From contig CASDXV010000018.1 of assembly GCA_949285255.1 (NCBI GenBank), forward strand, positions 1-38,570: a stretch of DNA of 38,570 bases, written 5' to 3'. Below, one piece after another: positions 7,699 to 14,147 of this stretch (the stretch's first letter is position 1; every line of letters starts with the position of its first letter). The translations under genes were made by a program, and so were the position numbers. The notes beneath the pieces were generated by a model. It was not told where the DNA came from. It searched no databases and was given only the letters and a program-made list of their open reading frames with translations. The DNA is from an uncultured bacterium. GTDB taxonomy: Bacteria; Cyanobacteriota; Vampirovibrionia; Gastranaerophilales; Gastranaerophilaceae.

Positions 7699-8574
7699 AT
7701 GTCAATAAATTCTATTAATCCAAACGACCCGTTATACGGTCTGCAAGCCACAGGAGCAACAAGTACTCAACAAAGCAGCACAAGTGCAAGTTCTATAGCA
7801 GGAGCAAGCAGTGAAGATGCGCTGCAGTCAATTGATTTAGGTACTGATTCATTTTCCCTTGATGCTCTTAAAAAGGCTCAAGAGCACAAAGAAATAATGA
7901 AAAAGCTCCAACAAGAGCTTGACTCAATAAGACAACAAAAACAAAGCTTAATATCACAACTTGCTTTTGCTCAAGATGATGAAGACAGAAGCTCTATAAA
8001 TTCTGAAATAAAAGAATTAAACAAACAGTCTGACTCTGTTTATATGGATATCATTAAGGAGATGCAAAATTACAACAACACCCTTAGTGAGTTAATTTCA
8101 GGAACAGTAAAACAACAGGTTGAAAACACTTCTACAATACAAGGAATACAAAGTTTAACAAGTTCTGCCAATACAATACAAGCCTCGCTTGACGGCTACA
8201 ACGCTCAAGCAGGACAAAAAATTGCTCAATCCGCCCTAACTGTTGACGGCACAACGGGCTGGTGTTTAAAAGGCGTTAATGATTCGCTTCAAAGAATTTA
8301 TGGCAGAAGATTGTCATACAATAGCGCGTATCAAGCCATACCGGAACTGCAAAGCGGTCAGGGCATGGGTGCATATTTTAGAGAAGTAAGCGTCTCAAGA
8401 GATGAACTCTCCTCACTTCCTGCAGGAGCTATAGTTGTTTGGGAACCAAACGCAGGAAATGAACACGGACACATATCAATAGCCCTTGGTGACGGCAGAG
8501 AATCAAGCGACCATATAACATCGCAAATGACAGGGCGTGACGCCAATTTCCACGTGTTTATTCCTATTGCATAA
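7699..8574 (+). CDS. CHAP/NlpC-P60-like cysteine amidase or peptidase with N-terminal coiled coil, no Sec signal
   Basis: In this 291-aa protein, residues 1-45 are Ser/Thr/Gln-rich, followed by DLGTDSFSLDALKK and a coiled coil at about 56-140 with high Gln/Lys/Glu content. 145-180 is a polar linker. The C-terminal part has TTGWCLKGVNDSL with probable nucleophile C189, LPAGAIVVWEP (240-250) and GHISIALGDG with H258, the order and spacing of CHAP domains that cut peptidoglycan peptides or the amide link. The layout mirrors the upstream transglycosylase (leader, IDLG/LDLS segment, coiled coil, linker, enzyme), suggesting a pair that cuts glycan and peptide together. Assignment to CHAP rather than another papain-like family is moderate. 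Its last 11 bp overlap the converging cyclo-ligase gene. Confidence 0.72.
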   Translation: MSINSINPNDPLYGLQATGATSTQQSSTSASSIAGASSEDALQSIDLGTDSFSLDALKKAQEHKEIMKKLQQELDSIRQQKQSLISQLAFAQDDEDRSSINSEIKELNKQSDSVYMDIIKEMQNYNNTLSELISGTVKQQVENTSTIQGIQSLTSSANTIQASLDGYNAQAGQKIAQSALTVDGTTGWCLKGVNDSLQRIYGRRLSYNSAYQAIPELQSGQGMGAYFREVSVSRDELSSLPAGAIVVWEPNAGNEHGHISIALGDGRESSDHITSQMTGRDANFHVFIPIA

Positions 8575-9130
8575 CACTATTTTCGCAAACTAAAATATCA
8601 CAAGCGATATCAAACTTATCGCTTGGTAACTTTTGGCATACAAATTTTTCGCTTATAGGGACAATTTTTTTCGCTCTTAAATTTTTGTTTGATAAAAATC
8701 TGTCATAATATCCGCAGCCGTAACCGAGTCGATAAAAGTTTTTATCCGCGCAAAGAGCGGGTACAAAGATTAAATCTAAAACAGATAAATCTTCAATAGG
8801 ATTTGACTCTGGCTCTAAAATAGAATACTTATTGACGCTAAATTTGTCACAGTGCGGGCAGACAAGGAGGTTTTTGCCCTCGCATTTTGGAAAATAAAAA
8901 TTTTTATCCTCACAACTTAACAAGTCCAAAAGATTTATTTCTTCTTTTAGAGGATAAAAAAGCATGATATTTTTTGCATTTTTAAAAAAATCTGTTTTTA
9001 AGATGTTATCAACAATGGCTTTTGAAATCTGCCTCAGCTCATTTTTTAAAAAAAACTCATGTCTTAAATTTTTACAATATTTTCTTAAAGAGTCTTTATT
9101 TTGCGTGATGTTTGATGGGAACTGTTGCAT
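8564..9130 (-). CDS. 5-formyltetrahydrofolate cyclo-ligase
   Basis: This 188-aa enzyme (MTHFS/YgfA family) converts 5-formyl-THF to 5,10-methenyl-THF with ATP in the cytoplasm. Evidence is the N-terminal KDSLRKYCKNLR block, FYPLKEEINLLDLL, FPKCEGKNL, DLIFVPALCADKNFYRLGYGCGYYDRFL with the family glycine/tyrosine loop GYGxGYYDR, and the expected length. The ATG at 9130 has no Shine-Dalgarno and lies inside the preceding small ORF (9093-9257), so translation is probably coupled to it. Tail-to-tail overlap of 11 bp with the CHAP-like gene. Confidence 0.88.
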   Translation of the reverse strand: MQQFPSNITQNKDSLRKYCKNLRHEFFLKNELRQISKAIVDNILKTDFFKNAKNIMLFYPLKEEINLLDLLSCEDKNFYFPKCEGKNLLVCPHCDKFSVNKYSILEPESNPIEDLSVLDLIFVPALCADKNFYRLGYGCGYYDRFLSNKNLRAKKIVPISEKFVCQKLPSDKFDIACDILVCENSVMQ

Positions 9131-9257
9131 ATTTAATACCGATTAAATCAATCATAAGAGGTTTTTTCTCTTTTTTATACTCTTTTTTAGCCTCAGTTGG
9201 CTCCATTTCATCCGTTTGATAAGCGATTAAATATCGCATAAAATCTTCACTAAACAT
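9093..9257 (-). CDS. Small protein, 54 aa, unknown function
   Basis: Read directly from the minus strand: ATG at 9257, preceded at good spacing by AAGGAGGAA, the strongest ribosome site in this part of the window. The product starts MFSEDFMRYLIAYQTDEMEP, continues with a Lys/Glu stretch (EAKKEYKKEKK) and ends in a hydrophobic-leaning tail (MIDLIGIKYATVPIKHHAK). No signal peptide or known domain is recognised. It overlaps the cyclo-ligase start by 38 bp in another frame, so it may be a real small protein, a translational coupler, or both. Support comes from the ribosome site and lack of any other candidate in 9131-9341. Confidence 0.55.
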
Positions 9258-9341
9258 AAACTTCCTCCTTATATTCTAAATAAGGTATTTTTTTAAGGAT
9301 TATTGCGCAAGTCAAAAATCATTTTACAAAAGTTAACTTTT

Positions 9342-9677
9342 TTAGCCCGCCGGCCAAGAAAATTCTCTTCCTGCCATAACATGAATGTGCAGGTGAAAAA
9401 CCTCTTGCCCTGCGCCTTTGCCTGTGTTTATAACGGTTCGATAGTCGCTAATGCCAAGTTTTTTTGTTGCTTCTTTAACAGCCACAAGCAATTCAGCCAT
9501 AAGAGCTTTATCGTTTAATTCATTAAGAGTTTCAATATGAACCTTTGGAACAACCAAAAGATGCATTGGTGCTTGAGGATTAATGTCGTTAAACACAACT
9601 ACATTATCTGATTCATATACAAACTCTGAGGGGATTTGTCCGTTTGCAATTTTACAAAAAATACAATTTTCGCTCAT
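9342..9677 (-). CDS. HIT family (HinT-like) nucleotide-binding hydrolase
   Basis: The 111-aa protein from start MSENCIFCKI is a histidine-triad protein of the Hint branch, cytoplasmic, typically hydrolysing AMP-amine phosphoramidates. Evidence is CIFCKI (5-10), PSEFVYESDNVVVFNDINPQAPMHLLVVP, and the triad HLHIHVMAGR near the C terminus. The longer frame to 9698 adds seven residues, but GAGGAA is correctly placed for the ATG at 9677, which also matches the family N terminus. The 84 bp after the small ORF's start (9258-9341) lies between the two genes; its AAAAGTTAACTTTT palindrome (9328-9341) is noted without function. Confidence 0.92.
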   Translation of the reverse strand: MSENCIFCKIANGQIPSEFVYESDNVVVFNDINPQAPMHLLVVPKVHIETLNELNDKALMAELLVAVKEATKKLGISDYRTVINTGKGAGQEVFHLHIHVMAGREFSWPAG

Positions 9678-9816
9678 AAAATTCCTCATCCAAGTCAAAA
9701 GTATTCTAGCATATATTGATGTATTTAAACTATTTTTTTAAGTTTTATGTAGTTTTGAGATTTTAATTGTATTATAATGAACATTAAGGGGATTTGTTTA
9801 CTTTTAAGAGGAAGTT

Positions 9817-10920
9817 TTGAAGAAGTTTATATCATTACTTTTAATAATGTTTTTGTTTACTCCTATCTGTCATGCTGCAATAGAGGGGTATGTTGAGCAA
9901 ACGGATATAAAAAGCAAGGAGCTTGATAAAAAACTCTTCACCGGAGAAGTAGAAAAGCTTGAGGCTAAAGATATTATAAAAATGACGGTTTCTCAAGTAC
10001 TAAGCGCAGGCTACACTCAAGAGGGAGATGAGTTTTTTGCCGAAGTTTCAGAAGATGTTTCAAGCGACAAGGGAATAATAATTCCAAAAGGTACAATAGC
10101 ACATGGCAAAGTACAATATATGCAAGATGCCAAAAACATGGGGCGTGACGGGTATATAATAATGGATTTTGACTATCTTGTTACACCCGATGGCAGACAA
10201 GTGCCGATTCAAGCTTCTATTTCTACAAAAGAAAACCTTGCAAAAGGCACAGCAAAAGCCATAGGCGAGCATGTCGGCTACACTTTGGCAGGTGGCGTTG
10301 TAGGCGGTTTTATGGCACTAAATCTTTTAGGCATTGAAGCCGCTATTGCTTCTCAAGGCTATACTTTAGCAGGCGGAGCCGCTATAGGCGGCGTTGTAGG
10401 ACTTACTGCGGCAATATTAAGAAAAGGCGACAGTGTACTTATTCAACCCGGGGATGAATTAAAAATAAAAGTTCTCTCAAATGTTGAAATGCCTGTATTT
10501 TCTAAAGATGCATTCAGGCAGGAAGAATTAAGGCTTGATGGGTTAAATGTCAGAATTAACAGCATAACATTTGAAAAAGACCCCTTTGGAGAAGATAACA
10601 CTATAACAATTTCTCTTGGTATAGATAATTTTACACAAAATACTTTCTCTGCTTTTGATATAGCACTTGTAAACGATACAAGGTCAACATTTTTCCCTTC
10701 TCCTTTTGGAGATACATCTTTGTGGTTTAAAAATATCGGCCCCGGAGATAGAGTTGTCGGGAAATTTTCTTTCTGCGTAAATGACAGAAAAAAACACCAC
10801 TGGCTTGTTTTCTACGATAAAAAAACAAAAAAACCTCTTGCCAAATACTCTATTGATAACGCAAAGTCTGACTTGGATGAAAAACTCGCCGATAAAAAAC
10901 GTAAAAAAAGAAGAAAATAA
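9817..10920 (+). CDS. Exported protein of unknown function with duplicated glycine-zipper segment
   Basis: This 367-aa protein starts at TTG (9817) behind AGAGGAAG. Residues 1-20 are a Sec signal peptide (MKKF, hydrophobic core, CHA cleavage), so it acts in the periplasm or outer membrane. A region at about 60-135 with FFAEVSEDV, GIIIPKGTIAHGKV and GYIIMDFDYLVTPDGRQVPI resembles the small beta domain seen in several envelope proteins. 150-200 holds two copies of GYTLAGG followed by Gly/Ala-rich hydrophobic stretches (154-164 and 181-192). A beta-rich domain (235-345) with NITSFE-like and DNFTQNTFSAFDIALVND strands looks like the DUF4352/Ig-like type. The last eleven residues are almost all Lys/Arg. 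I do not recognise the family. It lies 73 bp before another unknown gene and may share its transcript. TATAAT at 9773-9778 could be the -10 box. Confidence 0.75.
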   Translation: MKKFISLLLIMFLFTPICHAAIEGYVEQTDIKSKELDKKLFTGEVEKLEAKDIIKMTVSQVLSAGYTQEGDEFFAEVSEDVSSDKGIIIPKGTIAHGKVQYMQDAKNMGRDGYIIMDFDYLVTPDGRQVPIQASISTKENLAKGTAKAIGEHVGYTLAGGVVGGFMALNLLGIEAAIASQGYTLAGGAAIGGVVGLTAAILRKGDSVLIQPGDELKIKVLSNVEMPVFSKDAFRQEELRLDGLNVRINSITFEKDPFGEDNTITISLGIDNFTQNTFSAFDIALVNDTRSTFFPSPFGDTSLWFKNIGPGDRVVGKFSFCVNDRKKHHWLVFYDKKTKKPLAKYSIDNAKSDLDEKLADKKRKKRRK

Positions 10921-10993
10921 CTGCACCAAAAGGCAATTTTTATCAGTCCTTTGTTTTGATATTTATATAGGATAATGACTTTTTGAAGGCGAT

Positions 10994-12436
10994 ATGGTTG
11001 ATAAAATAAGTCCGCAGACTCTTGTACAAACAAATACACAACCTGTGTACTCAAAATACCTGAGTACACCTTCATCTAATGCTCAGCAAAAAAATGATAC
11101 AATAGAAATCACCCCTAAAGTACAAGAGCAACCCACTACTCAAGAGCAGCCGCAAGAAAACCAAAAAAAGAGTAAAAAAGCTCTAATTGCAAGCTTATCC
11201 CTTGGTATAGCAGGTGCTGCAACTGTACTTGGTGTACTTACAAATACACGCGGCTGGAACAAAAAAGTTGCAAAAATTTTAAAAGAAAACTTTAAAGACG
11301 GCGATGAAATTTTTAACCTTACCAAGCTAAAAGAAACCATTCAAGCAAGCGCAAAAGATAAAAGAGTAATTAAACTCAGTAACTTTATGAACAATATGGC
11401 AAACTTTAAGGACTGCTATATTCTCCCTGTCCTTGAGAAAATCCCCGGAGTTAAACAATTTGCAAGAAAAACATCCGATATCTACAAACAAACGGGTGTT
11501 AAAATGACACAAGGCGCATATAAACATGCCAATAATGCCTACAGTGCATTTGATAGTAAGATTAAAAAAACCCTTGACTTACTGGATAATAATGAAACAA
11601 GAGAACAAATTGAAAAATTAATACAAAAAAGAAATGAAATTATAAAAAAACGCTTTACTCCTAACTCTGTCCAAAAATTTGTAGACGGCGTTGAATCAGG
11701 CAGAATAACAGATATAGAAAAAATTATGGATAACGTCGGTAACGGCAAAGGAATATGCAGAACCGTAAGAAGCAAGTTTAATAAACTTATAAAAGGCGCA
11801 GTAAAAAGCAAAGGCAAAGATGTAGACGGTTTTGGCAGTTTTATTGCAGAAGATTTAATTAAAACTCAAAAAGAAGATTTCATTTCTCCTCTAAAAAATG
11901 CTAAAAATCAAATAAATGAACTTGATAAACAAATTCTTGAAATACTTGAAAATACTTGCGGAGAAGAATATCTGCTAAAACATTCTAAAAACATGGCAAA
12001 ATCAAGAAGTGATGCTGCTCGAGCATTAAATAATGCCATAAGAACCGAAGCAAATGATTTGTTTGACAAAATGCGTGACGTTAAAATAGGCAGCGCGCCG
12101 ACAGATATTCTTGGAATGGCGGGTACAGCTGGGCTTATGGGAGTGTACCTTGCGCAAGCGGAAGATAAACACCAAAGAGTAGAGGTAGCCCTTACAACAG
12201 GCGTTCCTTTAGGTTTAGGTATGATAGCAACAACTTTTGCAACCATGAAAATGTATGCGGGAATGAAATCTCTGGCGTTTGGTGCGATAACAACACTAAT
12301 TGCAAATACAATAGGAAAAGTTATAAATAATAAATATCAAAAAGCAAATAATGTCGAACATAAAGACCCTGAAATACCGACTCTCGATAAGTTTACCAAA
12401 GACCTTAATGACAAATTAAAAGCGCCCATCAGCTAA
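10994..12436 (+). CDS. Multi-spanning membrane protein of unknown function, long polar N terminus
   Basis: I do not recognise this 480-aa protein. Residues 1-62 are polar and Gln/Thr/Pro-rich (probably disordered, no signal peptide), then a hydrophobic segment at 63-82 and a long charged, mostly helical region (85-365) rich in Lys/Asn with RTPNS-like KRFTPNSVQKFVDGVESGR. Three hydrophobic segments follow at 372-389, 398-417 and 426-444, then a charged tail. The codon use matches the neighbours. A GAAGG site precedes the ATG. The Ser/Gln-rich, signal-less N terminus recalls those of the two wall hydrolases nearby, but no sequence match is claimed. The stop codon lies in the loop of the terminator at 12418-12453. 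Confidence 0.7.
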   Translation: MVDKISPQTLVQTNTQPVYSKYLSTPSSNAQQKNDTIEITPKVQEQPTTQEQPQENQKKSKKALIASLSLGIAGAATVLGVLTNTRGWNKKVAKILKENFKDGDEIFNLTKLKETIQASAKDKRVIKLSNFMNNMANFKDCYILPVLEKIPGVKQFARKTSDIYKQTGVKMTQGAYKHANNAYSAFDSKIKKTLDLLDNNETREQIEKLIQKRNEIIKKRFTPNSVQKFVDGVESGRITDIEKIMDNVGNGKGICRTVRSKFNKLIKGAVKSKGKDVDGFGSFIAEDLIKTQKEDFISPLKNAKNQINELDKQILEILENTCGEEYLLKHSKNMAKSRSDAARALNNAIRTEANDLFDKMRDVKIGSAPTDILGMAGTAGLMGVYLAQAEDKHQRVEVALTTGVPLGLGMIATTFATMKMYAGMKSLAFGAITTLIANTIGKVINNKYQKANNVEHKDPEIPTLDKFTKDLNDKLKAPIS

Positions 12437-12453
12437 AGCTAAAGGACGCTTTT
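12418..12453. terminator. Terminator between converging unknown membrane protein and ferredoxin
   Basis: AAAAGCGCCC (12418-12427) pairs with GGACGCTTTT (12444-12453) with one mismatch. The loop contains the stop codon of the rightward gene. Flanking A and T tracts allow action in both directions, which fits the leftward ferredoxin ending at 12471. Confidence 0.7.
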
Positions 12454-12470
12454 AAAATTGTTTTGTTATC

Positions 12471-12650
12471 TTATTCTTCTACAGAAATAACGCTTACAGG
12501 GCAAGCGTCAGCTGCTTCTTTAACGCAGTCTTCATTGCCTGCAACATTTGTGTCATTAACTGTTGCAACATCTTCTACTTTGAATACATCGGGGCAGAAT
12601 GATTCGCATGCGCCGCAAGCTATGCAGCCTTCTTCGATTTTAACTTTCAT
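12471..12650 (-). CDS. Ferredoxin, single 4Fe-4S cluster
   Basis: Read directly from the minus strand: ATG at 12650 behind AAGGAG, stop at 12471, 59 aa. The sequence starts MKVKIEEGCIACGACESFCP and has C9-xx-C12-xx-C15-xxx-C19-P plus C50-P near the end (ADACPVSVISVEE), the ligand pattern of short monocluster ferredoxins; C42 may be free or in a disulphide. It is very acidic, as expected for a soluble electron carrier. Likely partners of such carriers include pyruvate:ferredoxin oxidoreductase or hydrogenase, none of which is in the window. It lies 85 bp after scpB in the same direction. Upstream, AATTTTAAT (12665-12673) and ATTAAAATT (12691-12699) flank GTC-N5-GAC, a possible operator or leader hairpin. 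Confidence 0.93.
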   Translation of the reverse strand: MKVKIEEGCIACGACESFCPDVFKVEDVATVNDTNVAGNEDCVKEAADACPVSVISVEE

Positions 12651-12735
12651 TTCATTACTCCTTAAATTTTAATATCTTTGTCTTTAAGACATTAAAATTA
12701 TACTAAAAAAAGCTCACAAATTGCAACAGGCAAAA

Positions 12736-13290
12736 TTACATATCCTTTAAGTCTTTATTGGAGTCAAGGAGCTTGGCAAGGGTTTTTGCATCCCCCTTAA
12801 GTTTAAAATATTCTGCAAACTTTGGAGTTGTTTTAAGGTTATAAGAGCGACCGTTTCTATCTTTTGTACGAGAAATTAGCCCCTTTTCAACAAGTTCTGC
12901 AACATGCTCATAAGCATTTGAGCGAAGCTCTTTAAGGGCGGATTGTCTTATGGGCTCTTTTAGAGCAATAACCGTAAGAGTTTTTAAAACCGCAGGTTTT
13001 AAATCCACAGGGCAGAGCTTTTCTACAATATCTAAATGCTCCGAGCGCACTTGAATAATATAGCCGTCCTCATCATCAATCTCAAGAGCACCATCACGAG
13101 AAGAATAGTCAAACATCAAATCCAAAAGCGCGCTTTCAACTTCATCTTCTCTCACACCCAAAAGCTCAGCTATCTCAAGCGGCTGCATAGCACGAGCCGT
13201 TACAAATAAAACAGCCTCAACTTTAGCCTTTAGGTTATTTATTTCATTTGTTTCTTCAGCTTGCAACTTCACTATCCTCCAAAGGAGCAT
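12736..13290 (-). CDS. scpB: Segregation and condensation protein B
   Basis: The 184-aa protein is the ScpB subunit that dimerises and binds the ScpA kleisin to complete the SMC condensin on DNA. It has two winged-helix domains: KAKVEAVLFVTARAMQPLEIAELLG (about 22-46) and KPAVLKTLTVIALKEPIRQSALKELRSNAYEHVAELVEKGLI (about 98-139), with the KTTPKFAEYFKL end typical of the family. Start choice is uncertain. ATG 13290 has AAAGG six bases upstream, while GGAGG sits just before GTG 13272 and TTG 13266; all are inside the scpA 3' end, so the two genes overlap by 10-35 bp and are coupled. Confidence 0.9.
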   Translation of the reverse strand: MLLWRIVKLQAEETNEINNLKAKVEAVLFVTARAMQPLEIAELLGVREDEVESALLDLMFDYSSRDGALEIDDEDGYIIQVRSEHLDIVEKLCPVDLKPAVLKTLTVIALKEPIRQSALKELRSNAYEHVAELVEKGLISRTKDRNGRSYNLKTTPKFAEYFKLKGDAKTLAKLLDSNKDLKDM

Positions 13291-14146
13291 TTTTTGCCTT
13301 TGTTACGTATAATTTTCCATAAAAACTGTCTTGAACTATGTCGATATTTTCTTTTACCATTAAAAATAAAATTGCAATATAAGCACTGCTTCTGTCAAAA
13401 CCAAGAAGAGTCAGTTCACGAAGTTCGATTTTTTCTTCTCTTTTTAAAATCTGTTCAAGGTTTTGGCGCATTTTTTCAACTACTGTTTCAATGTACTCAT
13501 CATGCGCCAGATTTAAAATATCTTTTGCTTTAAGTTTTGAATAATCCCTGACACGCCTTTTTTGCCGCTCAAGGGTGTTTTTTAGAGCTTGTTTTTTCTC
13601 TAACTGTTCATAAAACTCCAAATGTCTGATAAGGTCTTTTAAGGTTACGCTTCTGTTACGATTAAGCCTTACGCTTGTACGTCTTTGAAGAACTTCATCA
13701 AAAGAAACAACATTTGACGATGGCAGCTGCAGCTGCTCAGGCTCATACTCCGCTTCAAAGCCGTCATCTTCAAAAAACTCATCCTGCGGCGCTTCAAGGT
13801 CATCAAGGGTAATGCCCTCTATTATGTTTGATTTTAATCTAAGGAGAATGGACGCAAACAAAAGCGCTCTGCCGACCGATTTTAAATCTTTTATGTTTAA
13901 CTCTGCAAGCCTTGCCATATACTTGTCATAAAGGTCAACAATATCAATATTCCAAGGGTCAATCTTGCCCGAGCGAGCCATATCCACAAGTATTTCAATT
14001 GTGTCAATGTTAGCGTCCTTTTGTATGCCGTTTTTTGAAATAAATTCTATGTTGCCCGCAAAATCTACTGTAGAGTCAAGAAAAGAGGCGTCTTTCAGCG
14101 CTTGCTCCTTGTTATTTGAGTAAAAATCACTAACTGCGTTGTTCAT
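13256..14146 (-). CDS. scpA: Segregation and condensation protein A (kleisin)
   Basis: This 296-aa ScpA bridges the SMC head domains. The N-terminal helical domain has TIEILVDMARSGKIDPWNIDIVDLYDKYMARL (about 49-80) and the LLFASILLRLKSNII helix. The acidic linker is long (DDLEAPQDEFFEDDGFEAEYEPEQ). The C-terminal winged helix begins near VTLKDLIRHLEFYEQ and ends with ELTLLGFDRSSAYIAILFLMVKENIDIVQ. The N terminus is extended about 45 residues compared with many ScpA proteins. The ATG follows the smc stop by one base (TAATATG), so expression is coupled to smc. Confidence 0.92.
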   Translation of the reverse strand: MNNAVSDFYSNNKEQALKDASFLDSTVDFAGNIEFISKNGIQKDANIDTIEILVDMARSGKIDPWNIDIVDLYDKYMARLAELNIKDLKSVGRALLFASILLRLKSNIIEGITLDDLEAPQDEFFEDDGFEAEYEPEQLQLPSSNVVSFDEVLQRRTSVRLNRNRSVTLKDLIRHLEFYEQLEKKQALKNTLERQKRRVRDYSKLKAKDILNLAHDEYIETVVEKMRQNLEQILKREEKIELRELTLLGFDRSSAYIAILFLMVKENIDIVQDSFYGKLYVTKAKNAPLEDSEVAS

Positions 14147-14147
14147 A

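Noticed and set aside
8564-8574. Frameshift or fusion between the CHAP-like gene and the cyclo-ligase gene
   Set aside because: The genes are on opposite strands and simply overlap by 11 bp at their 3' ends; both C termini look complete.
9328-9341. AAAAGTTAACTTTT palindrome as terminator of hinT
   Set aside because: It has no loop and cannot form a stable hairpin with a T tail; left as an unexplained palindrome.
12665-12699. Riboswitch in front of the ferredoxin gene
   Set aside because: Only a simple AT-rich inverted repeat around GTC-N5-GAC is present, without conserved ligand-binding sequence; at most an operator.
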